From Paratissierella segnis (GTDB taxonomy: Bacteria > Bacillota > Clostridia > Tissierellales > Tissierellaceae), in the NCBI RefSeq assembly GCF_014385195.1, contig NZ_JACRTG010000033.1, positions 1 to 42,782 of the forward strand: 42,782 bases of DNA. Direction: 5' to 3'. A model generated the notes under the pieces. That model was not told where the DNA came from, did not search any database, and saw only the letters and a program-made list of their open reading frames with translations. Each line of letters begins with the position of its first letter. The first letter of the stretch is position 1. A program made the translations under genes and the position numbers. This document shows, one piece after another, positions 17,231-26,007 of this stretch.

Positions 17231-17965
17231 TTAATTTTCTGTGCTATCTGCGGCTTCGTTTTTCTTTATAGTAGCATTGGTCCATAAAACGTTAATAATG
17301 ATACATGCAACGACTGTTAAGAATGCTTGATAACTAGTAGGAATTACAGATGCAAGTACAGTCAACATCAAAACAGATACAGCAAGTGCCACTATTGAAG
17401 CTTTCCAGTCCATAAGTGCAAATTGAATAAATATAGCTCCAAATAAGGCAGGAAGAATATAATTTAACATATTTTGGATATTCTCCGGAAGAATCTTAAT
17501 AATAAATGTTCCGGCAACAACCATGATTATAAGGAAACTCGTATTGACTATGGTAGAAGCAACAACTCCTATAGAAGCGATTATATGCTCCTTAGGACCT
17601 CCTACAGGTCCGCAATCAACAGCTGCTTTTGCGCTTAATGCACTTGGTAGACGCATATTAGCTACATTACCTGTAAGAGATGACATATATTGTGCGGCAG
17701 GTCCCATAAGAATATTGTTTGTGATAACGCTGGGAAGGTCTAAAAATACAAAACCCATAACTCCAAATATTGAAAGGAATGCTGTAATTATAGGCTTCCA
17801 GCCGGGAAAATAACCTTTTATGAATCCAAGATAAACCGCTGCTACGCAACTAAAGATTATACCGAGAACAAGAGTAAGCTGCCCCCAAAAATGAACTGAT
17901 TTATAATAAGATTTTGCTGCATTTTCAAATGTAGTATTATCAACTTTATTTTCTTTATTTTCCAT
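17231..17965 (-). CDS. Unrecognised integral membrane protein, partner of the DUF5058-like protein
   Basis: Protein of 244 residues with about six hydrophobic segments (roughly 30-50, 58-78, 128-152, 165-182, 190-208, 212-230). The central conserved-looking loop contains SAKAAVDCGPVGGPKEHI between segments. I do not recognise the family. The gene starts 15 nt after the DUF5058-like gene and is last in the operon before a terminator, so the two probably form a heteromeric transporter. The substrate would be related to that of the M20 hydrolase. It could belong to a known but unnamed permease family. Confidence 0.7.
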   Translation of the reverse strand: MENKENKVDNTTFENAAKSYYKSVHFWGQLTLVLGIIFSCVAAVYLGFIKGYFPGWKPIITAFLSIFGVMGFVFLDLPSVITNNILMGPAAQYMSSLTGNVANMRLPSALSAKAAVDCGPVGGPKEHIIASIGVVASTIVNTSFLIIMVVAGTFIIKILPENIQNMLNYILPALFGAIFIQFALMDWKASIVALAVSVLMLTVLASVIPTSYQAFLTVVACIIINVLWTNATIKKNEAADSTEN

Positions 17966-17980
17966 TTTTTCACTTCCTTC

Positions 17981-18712
17981 CTAAAATAGTATTGTAGATA
18001 CAGCGCCCAGAATGATTGAGAAGGCTAAAGACCATTCTCTCATCCAACTTATCTTCTTTTTCTTTCCAAATAGAGAGAAAAATAGCATGCTCCCTGCGCC
18101 GACGAGAACAGAAATAGTATATTTGGCGTCAATACCGCTCAATAATGTATATTTAGATCCGCTAAAATAGTTTAATGAGGTATAACCGAAGGAAGCTAAT
18201 GCTGCACTTGTACCGATAACTCTTCCCAATATACCGCCTTTTTTCGTTGCCTTCTGAGTAGCATAAGATACGGGGCGGATAGAAATCAAAGGAAGTATAA
18301 GCATTGCAATACCTCCCAGATTCATGACAAATACACAGCAGGTAAATACAGCATATGTGAAGTTTTCTGCTCCAAGTGTAGTTCCCATTGCTGATGCTGC
18401 AAACTGTGCAGCGAAGCTTTCATACATAGCATTTCCTATAATGCTCAACCGTGAAAGTGTCAATGGGGCTCCGATTTGAACCATAAGCCCGAGACCGACA
18501 GCAAAAATCGAAAGTGCAGGCCCCAAGGTTGCTATAATTCCTGAACGCATAGATGCTCTGACATCTTCTGAAGAGATAGAAAATTCATTTTTATATTTCA
18601 TTCCTATTCTCCAAAATTTCCATGCTTGAAAGAAAACAAGGGATAAAAGAGGTAGGATGCATAGCCACATTGACAAACTATTTGCAAGTTTTAAAGTTTC
18701 GTTTAGATTCAT
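17981..18712 (-). CDS. DUF5058-like integral membrane protein
   Basis: Protein of 243 residues with about six membrane segments. The stretch MRSGIIATLGPALSIFAVGL (about 58-77), flanked by Arg/Lys-rich loops, resembles DUF5058 proteins as I remember them. The family is usually found beside M20 peptidases and is presumed to be a transporter component. It is 28 nt downstream of the M20 gene and 15 nt upstream of another membrane protein. The transport role is inferred from neighbours and topology; nothing in the sequence gives the substrate. Confidence 0.7.
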   Translation of the reverse strand: MNLNETLKLANSLSMWLCILPLLSLVFFQAWKFWRIGMKYKNEFSISSEDVRASMRSGIIATLGPALSIFAVGLGLMVQIGAPLTLSRLSIIGNAMYESFAAQFAASAMGTTLGAENFTYAVFTCCVFVMNLGGIAMLILPLISIRPVSYATQKATKKGGILGRVIGTSAALASFGYTSLNYFSGSKYTLLSGIDAKYTISVLVGAGSMLFFSLFGKKKKISWMREWSLAFSIILGAVSTILF

Positions 18713-18740
18713 TAATTCGACCTCCTAATTTTATTTTAAA

Positions 18741-20162
18741 TTAATTATCAAAAGGTGTTGCGCCATCAGGAAGTGGAGAAGTATAGGGATAATTTTTTAA
18801 TTTATCATCAAGCTCTTTTTTAGCTGCTTCAAGAATATCCGGTGAAGTCATAAGTTCTACGCCTGTTAGGGATAAAGCTTTTGCCGCTACCAGCATTCCT
18901 TTTTGACCAATTCCCATACCTGCGCATACTGTTTGCTGCCAGCTGTGGTTTCCTGTTCCTACTGTTTGACAAGCAACATTATATGAAGCGAAAGGAACTT
19001 GCCAACTTACATCTCCGCTATCACCGGAATACGGTGCTGTCGTGCCTTCAAGCATGGATTCTCCAATGCCTTCATAGAGATCATCTTTACAGTGTTCGTC
19101 TGAAATATGATACATAAACATCATATTTTCAAGCTTGTCTTGTAATTTTACATCAACATTTAATTTAGCCGCAAATTCATATTCTTCCGGTGTAAATTTA
19201 GGTCCTCCGACTTTAAGAAGGTTCTTTAAAGCAACTTCAGAAATTGCTTTGCTGGAAATGCTGTTGGATGATGCACTTACTATCTTGTAATCTACTGTAG
19301 TGCCTGTCATCAAAGCTGCGCCCTTAGCGATATCTTTAACTCTTTCAAAAAGATCATCTACTTCACTTCGTTGTGGTGCTCGTAAATAATAGTAGATTTC
19401 TGCTTCTGACGGAACTATATTAGGAGCGATTCCTCCATTAGTGATAACTGAATGTATACGGCAGCTTGTTGTCATATGTTCTCGAAGATAATTTACTCCT
19501 ACATCCATTAAGATAGCACCATCTAATGCGCTTCTGCCTAAATGAGGTGTTACTCCTGCATGGGCAGCTATCCCATGGAATGCAAATTTTACGCCATATA
19601 TAGCTAAAGATGATGCCATTGTACACATAGTAGCATTAGCAGGATGCCATGCAATCATAGCGTCTAATCCGTCAAATACGCCATCTCTTACCATGAATAC
19701 CTTAGCGGATCCTCCTTCTTCTGCAGGGCATCCAAATAGTTTAAGTGTACCTTTGATGCCAAGTTCTTCCATAGCAGTTTTTATTGCTATGGCTGCAGAA
19801 GTGCTGGCTGTTCCGAACAAGTTGTGTCCGCATGCATGACCATTCTTACCGGTAGGGATATGGGTATCAGCAATTTCACAGCCTAAACCTTCCAAAGCGT
19901 CATATTCCGCTATAATTCCAATAACAGGTTTATCAGCTGTTGAATAAGTAGCAACAAAAGCTGTAGGCATATTTGCTACTCCTCGCTCAATGGTAAATCC
20001 TTCAGATTCCAACCAGTTTGATAGGAGTGCAGAAGATTCAAATTCTTCAAATTGAATTTCTGCTAAGTCCCAAATTTTCTTACTCGTATCAATTGCTACT
20101 TGTTGATTTTTTTCAAACCAATCCATTAAAATTTTTTGTGCTTGATCCATGTCTAAATTCAT
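18741..20162 (-). CDS. M20 family amidohydrolase, AbgB-like
   Basis: Zinc-dependent amidohydrolase of 473 residues, close in length and motifs to AbgB (p-aminobenzoyl-glutamate hydrolase subunit). Metal-binding motifs are GHACGHNLFGTAS (about 136-148), GCPAEEGGSAKV (about 170-181) and AWHPA (about 200). The dimerisation insert follows, and the C-terminal part GDVSWQVPF is conserved in AbgB relatives. It hydrolyses an amide bond such as an N-acyl or aminobenzoyl amino acid. No AbgA partner is seen, so it is probably a homodimer. GAAAGGAG lies about 10 nt before the ATG. It is in an operon with three membrane proteins that likely supply its substrate. Confidence 0.9.
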   Translation of the reverse strand: MNLDMDQAQKILMDWFEKNQQVAIDTSKKIWDLAEIQFEEFESSALLSNWLESEGFTIERGVANMPTAFVATYSTADKPVIGIIAEYDALEGLGCEIADTHIPTGKNGHACGHNLFGTASTSAAIAIKTAMEELGIKGTLKLFGCPAEEGGSAKVFMVRDGVFDGLDAMIAWHPANATMCTMASSLAIYGVKFAFHGIAAHAGVTPHLGRSALDGAILMDVGVNYLREHMTTSCRIHSVITNGGIAPNIVPSEAEIYYYLRAPQRSEVDDLFERVKDIAKGAALMTGTTVDYKIVSASSNSISSKAISEVALKNLLKVGGPKFTPEEYEFAAKLNVDVKLQDKLENMMFMYHISDEHCKDDLYEGIGESMLEGTTAPYSGDSGDVSWQVPFASYNVACQTVGTGNHSWQQTVCAGMGIGQKGMLVAAKALSLTGVELMTSPDILEAAKKELDDKLKNYPYTSPLPDGATPFDN

Positions 20163-20267
20163 AAATTGATAACTCCTTTCTTAAATTAAATTGCAGTGGT
20201 TAAATAAAAAATTTAATTATACCGAAAATATTATGCTGAAGATTTCGCCTCCTTTAATATTGATAAT

Positions 20268-21411
20268 TTATATAATCATGTTCATGATAATACCTGAAAG
20301 AATTGAAACGATAATGCTTATACAAAAAACTACAGGATATTTTTTTTCTTTAACTTTGAATACAGTTAAGATTCTTCCTATATAAGGTATTTGACCAGCT
20401 ACACAAAATAGCATTGGCAGCATTATAGTGATTTGCCTTGTAGTTAACAGTCCTTGAGCATTTAGAGTAATAAGAGCGGCGCAACCGCCCGGCAGTGATA
20501 AAAAGGCAGTGATCCATGCACTTATAGCTTCACCTGGTAATTGAAGAGGTTTCATCAATGGTGTAAATATAATTGATAAAATGTTTAAAATTCCGCTTAC
20601 CTGAAGGACCTGCATAATAACAAATCCAAGAACTGTTCCGGGAAGGATGTTTAGTGCCCACATTTTCAGTCCGCGTTGGCAGCCATTAAGAAATATATTG
20701 ATAAATCCATTGCTTTTATTTTGCTGCGGCTCTTGTGTTGCGCTTTGAATCTGTTCCGATGAAGATTTAGTCACAAAAGCAGGCTGATTTTTTTCAAATA
20801 TAAAGTTGTAAAGACGCATAAAATTAGCAGCAATTATTTTCATAATCATGATAACAGCTAATCCAACTCCTGCATCGACTGTTATATACGGAAAAAGTAT
20901 AGAGCCGTTGCTGTAATATACGCCAATTGTTGCCGCAGCAACGAAACAATAGGTCGCTAAAATATCCCGTTCCCGACTGGTGATTTGATTGTCATTATAA
21001 AGTTCGGCTGCTGTTACAGCAGAAGCATCGCTGCTTTGCCAATTTGTAATAATAACACTGGTGGACTTCCCGGAAACACCCATCAAAATCTTTAATACAG
21101 GTGCAAGGAGTTTTTGAGCTGCTATAAGTCCACCATAGTTGTCAGCCAACTCAAGAATAGCTAAAACTACCATAATAGCAGGTAACATATTGACGGATTG
21201 AAAGACAGCATCACTGGCTCCAAACCCTCCTTCTCCTATGATTCCTGCTCTGCTTGCGTCTCCTATGGTTCCAAAGGATCCGATAAGCGTTTGAAAATTA
21301 AAAATGCTCAAAATACCTTCTGATTTAGAGAAGATACCTGAAAAATATGCTATTAAAATAGCAAGCCAGATATATCCTCCGACGGTTTTTTTCCAATTAC
21401 TTTTTGTGTCC
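20268..21411 (-). CDS. Gate/nucleoside-recognition domain membrane protein (YjiH-like)
   Basis: Integral membrane protein of about 381 residues, with its first codon at 21411-21413 (a TTG with AGGGAGAG 6-7 nt upstream). It has 8-10 hydrophobic segments. NWQSSDASAVTAAELYNDNQ and the repeated Gly-rich membrane halves resemble the Gate (nucleoside-recognition) domain proteins such as YjiH and SpmA/SpmB. Such proteins are thought to be transporters or channels. It is first in the minus-strand operon ahead of the AbgB-like hydrolase, so an uptake role for a peptide-like or aminobenzoyl-type compound is plausible. The family call is moderate; the substrate is unknown. Confidence 0.68.
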
Positions 21412-21676
21412 AAATTAATCTCTCCCTAAAATAAAAACTTGTGTTGTCAAAATCCATATAAAAAATTATAATAGTAATAATTATAATTATAACATGACCT
21501 TTGGTAGAAGCAATGGGCAGAATAATGGGATTTTCATGTTATAGTGGCAATTAACATATGACAAGTTTTTTCAATTGAAATAGATTTATGATAGTTTTGA
21601 TTATTCTGAAATCTATATAACTCTGTTTATGAACTTTGTATGTAGTGGCAATTATTTTAATAGGGGATTGATTATC

Positions 21677-23008
21677 ATGTGGATTAAAAGAACAAGAAGT
21701 GTCAGTGGGGGCATTCCCGTAACATATTTGCAATTAATTAAGACAATATATGAAAATGGCAAATCAAGACAAGTGGTTGTAGCAAACTTAGGACGTGAAG
21801 AAAAGGTTGATTATGAGAGGGCTTGTAAATTAGCTAAAGCAATGGAAGATGACAAATATCTTTATTTACCGAAAGATTTACTGGAATTGCTGCCAATGAA
21901 GAAGTATGGGGAAACATTCCTCTTATATAAGATATTCGATATGACGAGCATGCGCAGATTTTTAGAAAACCTTGCTTCTTATAAAGCTTTGCCTCAGTTA
22001 TCAGTAACTGCTATTTTTGCCATTTGTGCTTATTATGCATTTGACAGTAGAAATGATTTTTTTCACTTCCTTAGTAAATATTTTATTTATAACTCTGATA
22101 GAATTACAAAAGATACTATAATTGATGCATTTCGATTGCTTAAAGGAACTCCATATGTGCATCCAGGTATTATTTCTAATTATTTTTATCTTAAAGAGAA
22201 TGATGATTTTAGGTTAATATATATCGTCTCAACCCATGTTTCAAGAGCACTTTCAGAGTCGGGCAATGGTATTGCAACTATAATGACCGATCAGCGGGGA
22301 ATCCCTCTTCACTATAATTTCAGCGATTCAAAATTGAAGGAGCTTAATTTTTCTGATAATGCAAATATTGTACATGTATTCAATGACCTTGATATTTGCT
22401 ATATTGAGAAAATCAATGTTCATAAGCATCGATTCATCGCAAAAATGGGCATAAGAGAATTGATGAAACTATTTCCAAATTATGATATAAACGAATTAGT
22501 CAATCAGGAAGCACTTTTTACTTCATATAAGGATGTTGGGATCAAAGTATTGAAAATAGATGATTTTCATGTGATATTTATTCGCCCGAAAGCCGGGTTG
22601 GCGCCAATATATTCTAAAGAATCCGGGGAAGTTCGGGATATCTTAATTACAAATACAAAATTATCTTTTGAAGATGTTATGAATTTTTATGAGAGAATTT
22701 ATGATATTGAGGAGATTTTTTATGATGTCGCCCTTCCAAATGATTTGTTGTTTTTGACTAATTATTTTTCAAGGAAAGAAATAATAGAAATGTTATCACA
22801 TATTCTTTTTATGCGTTTATTTCTTGAACAGCAGTTGACAGATAAGCTCTGCCCGCAAGGTGTATTACATTTTACCGCATCGGATGCATATGAAATATGT
22901 GAAGATATGCTAATTCTTGAGCTTGAATATTGCGGTAGATATCAATATATCCACAGCATATTAAGCGATGAACAAGTAAAGGTTTTAGACTGCCTGGCTT
23001 TTGCGTGA
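21677..23008 (+). CDS. IS1634/IS4-type transposase-derived protein, apparently catalytically degenerate
   Basis: Intact gene for 443 residues. The N-terminus (MWIKRTRSVSGGIPVTYLQL, then RQVVVANLGREEKVD) matches the start of IS1634-type transposases. Later parts line up with the DDE domain: DQRGIPLHYNFSDSK, the ILITNTKLSFEDVMNFYERI block and IEEIF, the third acidic residue region. The expected first Asp (normally in a YDVT-type motif) seems replaced in YIVSTH, and the second (DRG) has no clear match. No terminal inverted repeats were found, and the gene has its own terminator. I infer a domesticated protein, perhaps a regulator. The ATG at 21677 follows AGGGGA; the longer start at 21629 is unlikely. 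Confidence 0.6.
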   Translation: MWIKRTRSVSGGIPVTYLQLIKTIYENGKSRQVVVANLGREEKVDYERACKLAKAMEDDKYLYLPKDLLELLPMKKYGETFLLYKIFDMTSMRRFLENLASYKALPQLSVTAIFAICAYYAFDSRNDFFHFLSKYFIYNSDRITKDTIIDAFRLLKGTPYVHPGIISNYFYLKENDDFRLIYIVSTHVSRALSESGNGIATIMTDQRGIPLHYNFSDSKLKELNFSDNANIVHVFNDLDICYIEKINVHKHRFIAKMGIRELMKLFPNYDINELVNQEALFTSYKDVGIKVLKIDDFHVIFIRPKAGLAPIYSKESGEVRDILITNTKLSFEDVMNFYERIYDIEEIFYDVALPNDLLFLTNYFSRKEIIEMLSHILFMRLFLEQQLTDKLCPQGVLHFTASDAYEICEDMLILELEYCGRYQYIHSILSDEQVKVLDCLAFA

Positions 23009-23030
23009 TTTTTATATGAATGGAAATAAT

Positions 23031-23067
23031 AAAAACTGACTTGAAAAATTTAAGTCAGTTTTTATTT
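23031..23067 (+). terminator. Terminator after the transposase-like gene
   Basis: AAAAACTGACTT (23031-23042) pairs perfectly with AAGTCAGTTTTT (23052-23063), followed by T-rich sequence. Confidence 0.88.
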
Positions 23068-23158
23068 ACCTATTTAGTTTTGGATTGTCAGTTCTACCCA
23101 TGGGATAATCAACCGATAAGTTTACAACTATAGGTGAAAAATAAAAATAAAAATATTA

Positions 23159-23187
23159 TTGCTAATTTGCATTTGGTATGTTATAAT
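23159..23187 (+). promoter_or_regulatory. Promoter of the IclR regulator gene
   Basis: TTGCTA (23159-23164) and a perfect TATAAT (23182-23187) with 17-bp spacing. Transcription should start around 23194, some 70 nt before the regulator's TTG start. Confidence 0.6.
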
Positions 23188-23204
23188 TTTTTTTGTGCTG
23201 AAGA

Positions 23205-23221
23205 GTAGTACATTGTACTAC
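23205..23221. promoter_or_regulatory. Candidate IclR operator
   Basis: GTAGTACATTGTACTAC is a palindrome with 7-bp arms and a 3-bp centre. It lies 11-28 bp after the predicted start site, ideal for autorepression by the product of the gene that follows. Assigned by symmetry and position only. Confidence 0.5.
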
Positions 23222-23262
23222 AATGAAGAACAAAACTATAATTTTATTTTGGAGTGAAGTAA

Positions 23263-24027
23263 TTGAATGATAAAGGTAAAAAAATAATTCAATCTGTTGA
23301 TAAGGCATTTCAAATATTAGAGTGTTTTAATAATTATGAGGAGTTAGGTGTTACAGAGATATCTAAGATGTTGGATTTGCATAAAAGTACTACATATGGC
23401 TTAATATCTACACTTAGTGCTAATAACATTCTTGAGAAAGATGATAATACTGGAAAGTATAGATTAGGTCTTAAACTTTATCAGTTAGGTACAAAAGTAA
23501 ATTTTTCAATCAGGGAAATCGCTTACAGGTATTTGGAACAGCTGGTTAGTACTTATGAAGAGACTGCTAACTTAGTTATATTGCAAAATACATCTGTCGT
23601 ATATCTAGAAAAAGTAGAAAGCTCACATTCTATGCGGATTAGTACTTTAGTAGGTGGAGATAAACCTCTATATTGCACAGCAGTAGGAAAGGCTATGATT
23701 GCATATCTTCCTCATAGCATATTGGATGAATTATTAAATAAAATTGAATTTAAGAAATATACCTATAATACAATACAAAATAAAGAATCCTTATTAAAAT
23801 CTTTGGAAGGGGTTAGAAAAAAAGGATACGCAGAAGATCATGAAGAATTAGAGATTGGTTTACATTGTATTGCAGCTCCAATATTTAATCAGTATAAAAT
23901 TCCTTTTGCGGCAATAAGTGTATCGGGTCCTGTAACTAGGATGAATGATAGCATATGTATGGAAATAGGTAATACTTTAGTCAAATTAGCACAAGAAATT
24001 TCTGAAAAACTTGGATATGTAAGATAA
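23263..24027 (+). CDS. IclR family transcriptional regulator
   Basis: Regulator of 254 residues. The N-terminal winged helix (about 8-70) includes SVDKAFQILECFNNYEELGV and ISKMLDLHKSTTYGLISTL, diagnostic of IclR. The C-terminal effector domain carries LYCTAVGKAMIAYLP (about 141-155) and GYAEDHEELEIGLHCIAAPI (about 191-210). IclR proteins usually sense small carboxylates or sugar-acid intermediates and control the adjacent catabolic genes. It uses TTG at 23263 behind GGAGTGA. It is the first gene of the co-directional catabolic cluster, with a palindrome between its promoter and start. Confidence 0.94.
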   Translation: MNDKGKKIIQSVDKAFQILECFNNYEELGVTEISKMLDLHKSTTYGLISTLSANNILEKDDNTGKYRLGLKLYQLGTKVNFSIREIAYRYLEQLVSTYEETANLVILQNTSVVYLEKVESSHSMRISTLVGGDKPLYCTAVGKAMIAYLPHSILDELLNKIEFKKYTYNTIQNKESLLKSLEGVRKKGYAEDHEELEIGLHCIAAPIFNQYKIPFAAISVSGPVTRMNDSICMEIGNTLVKLAQEISEKLGYVR

Positions 24028-24102
24028 ATATTGGAATAAATGAAATCGTTATTAAAAATATTTTAAAAATAAAAATATTTTAGCTTAAAGGGAGGAATTT
24101 TT

Positions 24103-24954
24103 ATGGTAAAAAAAAAGACAATATTAGATTTCTATGAGATGAAAAGGAGGAAGGACAAGGTTGCTTGGATAACTGCTTATGATTTTCCTACTGCTTCATT
24201 TGCTGAGCAAGCTGGTATGGATATGATTTTAGTAGGTGATTCTCTTGGAATGGTTGTCCTAGGATATGATGGGACTATTCCGGTTACTATGGATGATTGT
24301 ATATCACATTGTCAGGCTGTAAGAAGAGGAGCACCAAACACTTATGTAATTGGAGACATGCCTTTTGGTTCATATCAGACGTCTAATGAAGATGCGGTAA
24401 AGAATGCATGTAGATTTTTAAAAGAAGCTGATGTGGATGCAATTAAGTTAGAAGGCGGCAGAAGGGTAATGGATAAAATTAAATCTATTTCTGAAGCAGG
24501 AATTGTTGTATTTGGGCATATTGGATTAACTCCGCAAAGTTCTGGTCAATTAGGCGGATTTAAAGCACAAGGAAGAACTGTAGATAGTGCACGAGAATTG
24601 ATAAAAGATGCAATAGCAGTTGAAGAAGCTGGAGCTTTGGCTTTACTTTTAGAAGCTGTTCCTCCTGAAGTATCAGAGTTTATATCCAAAAGATTAACTA
24701 TACCAGTGTATTCAATTGGGGCAGGACTTCCATGCGATGGACAATTAATTATTTGTGGGGATATGTTGGGACAATTCCAAGCTTTTACCCCAAAGTTTGT
24801 AAAAAGATATGCAAATGTAGCTGATGTTATTATAAATGCATTTAAAGAATATATAGATGATGTAAAAAATGAAAGATTTCCTGATGATGGGCATGTTTAT
24901 AATATAAAAGATAGTATGGAAGAATTTGAGGTTCTATTTAAGGAATTTGAGTAA
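24103..24954 (+). CDS. PanB-like 3-methyl-2-oxobutanoate hydroxymethyltransferase
   Basis: TIM-barrel enzyme of 283 residues, typical PanB length. WITAYDFPTASFAEQAGMDM, LVGDSLGMVVLGYDGT (metal Asp), VIGDMPFGSY (second Asp), IKLEGG and LLLEAVP (catalytic Glu) follow the PanB order throughout. Classical PanB transfers a hydroxymethyl group from methylene-THF to ketoisovalerate, making ketopantoate. Here no panC, panD or panE is present; it sits between an IclR regulator and sugar-acid-type catabolic genes. A catabolic or aldolase-like paralogue acting on a 2-keto acid is therefore possible. AAGGGAGG precedes the start. The family call is secure; the role is not. Confidence 0.88.
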   Translation: MVKKKTILDFYEMKRRKDKVAWITAYDFPTASFAEQAGMDMILVGDSLGMVVLGYDGTIPVTMDDCISHCQAVRRGAPNTYVIGDMPFGSYQTSNEDAVKNACRFLKEADVDAIKLEGGRRVMDKIKSISEAGIVVFGHIGLTPQSSGQLGGFKAQGRTVDSARELIKDAIAVEEAGALALLLEAVPPEVSEFISKRLTIPVYSIGAGLPCDGQLIICGDMLGQFQAFTPKFVKRYANVADVIINAFKEYIDDVKNERFPDDGHVYNIKDSMEEFEVLFKEFE

Positions 24955-25117
24955 AGAATTATATTCCACGTGGCAACGATATCATAATATTGGTAATAGT
25001 ATGGAACTTTGTTGTTGCAAATTATTTTATATTGGTATCGTCGATATTGTCGCTTTGACAACGTATATATAGCGTTTATGGGTTGTGGAAAGATAATCAG
25101 GAGAGGAGATTTGTAAA
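24955..25117. promoter_or_regulatory. Intergenic region with repeated CAACG-type elements
   Basis: This 163-nt gap holds two similar blocks, GGCAACGATAT (near 24971) and GACAACGTATAT (near 25057), plus an inverted relative CGATATTGTCGC (near 25041). A TTGACA hexamer overlaps the second block, but no good -10 follows at normal spacing. It may be an internal promoter/operator for the downstream genes. Low confidence. Confidence 0.25.
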
Positions 25118-25972
25118 ATGACTGGTATTAATATGGGACAGATGCTATTAAAAGCAAAAGAGGGGCAGTATGCTATTGGTGCATTTAATATATTTAACTA
25201 TATTTCAGCGAAGGCAGCAATAAAGGCTGCAGAGGATTTAAATTCTTTCTTAATTTTGCAGACATCGGTTGGAACTGTGAAGCAAATTGGCGCTTCTCAG
25301 CTGATAGAAATGCTTAATATTTTAAGAAGTGATACAAAAGTACCTGTAATAGTCCATCTTGATCATTGTAAAGATGTTTCCCTTGCAAAAGAATGCATTG
25401 ATAAGGGATGGGATTCAGTAATGATTGATGCTTCAGAAAAATCATTAATTGAAAATATAGATACAACCCTTGAAGTCAAATGTTATGCCGAAAAAAAGAA
25501 TGTCACTGTAGAAGGGGAACTAGGAGTAATTAGAGGAGTTGAAGAGGAAATTATTGTCGATGAGGAAAAAACTACAAAATATTCAGAAGTTGTGGAATAT
25601 TTAAATGCCACAGGCATAGATGCTATTGCACCTGCTGTAGGGACAGCACATGGCTTGTATAAGGGAGCTGTTTCCATAAATTATGATTTAGTCAAAAAGA
25701 TTAGTAAAAATATTGACTGTCCAGTAGTTATTCATGGGGGTACAGGTCTGGAAGATGATGTTTTTAAAAGATTAATAAGAAACGGAGCAACAAAAATAAA
25801 TATATCCACAGCGTTAAAACATGCATATATTGATGCATGTCGTGAATATATACAAACAAATAATGAGGAGTATAATCCACTAAAGCTTGATGCATATGTT
25901 GAATCAAAAATATATGAAGTTGTAAAGAAGCATATTATTACATTTAACTCGGTTGATAGTGTTACAAGATAA
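25118..25972 (+). CDS. Class II fructose-bisphosphate aldolase family protein
   Basis: Zinc-dependent aldolase of 284 residues, similar in size to FbaA/KbaY/GatY. Zinc-ligand and catalytic motifs are HLDHC (about 81-85), VEGELG (about 129-134), GTAHGLYKG (about 175-183) and VIHGGTGLEDD (about 205-215). GATKINISTAL is the phosphate-binding region. It would cleave a ketose phosphate to DHAP and an aldehyde. With the FGGY kinase and the HAD phosphatase just downstream it may act on a phosphorylated intermediate of this pathway. GGAGAGGAG lies before the ATG. The exact sugar is unknown. Confidence 0.92.
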   Translation: MTGINMGQMLLKAKEGQYAIGAFNIFNYISAKAAIKAAEDLNSFLILQTSVGTVKQIGASQLIEMLNILRSDTKVPVIVHLDHCKDVSLAKECIDKGWDSVMIDASEKSLIENIDTTLEVKCYAEKKNVTVEGELGVIRGVEEEIIVDEEKTTKYSEVVEYLNATGIDAIAPAVGTAHGLYKGAVSINYDLVKKISKNIDCPVVIHGGTGLEDDVFKRLIRNGATKINISTALKHAYIDACREYIQTNNEEYNPLKLDAYVESKIYEVVKKHIITFNSVDSVTR

Positions 25973-26007
25973 TTAGATTATATGCAAGGAGGCAGGTGAA
26001 AGAAGAT

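Noticed and set aside
21400..23100. Active insertion sequence around the transposase-like gene
   Set aside because: I found no terminal inverted repeats or target-site duplication, and the catalytic residues seem lost.
24103..24954. Start of a pantothenate synthesis operon
   Set aside because: No panC, panD or panE follows; neighbours are catabolic genes.
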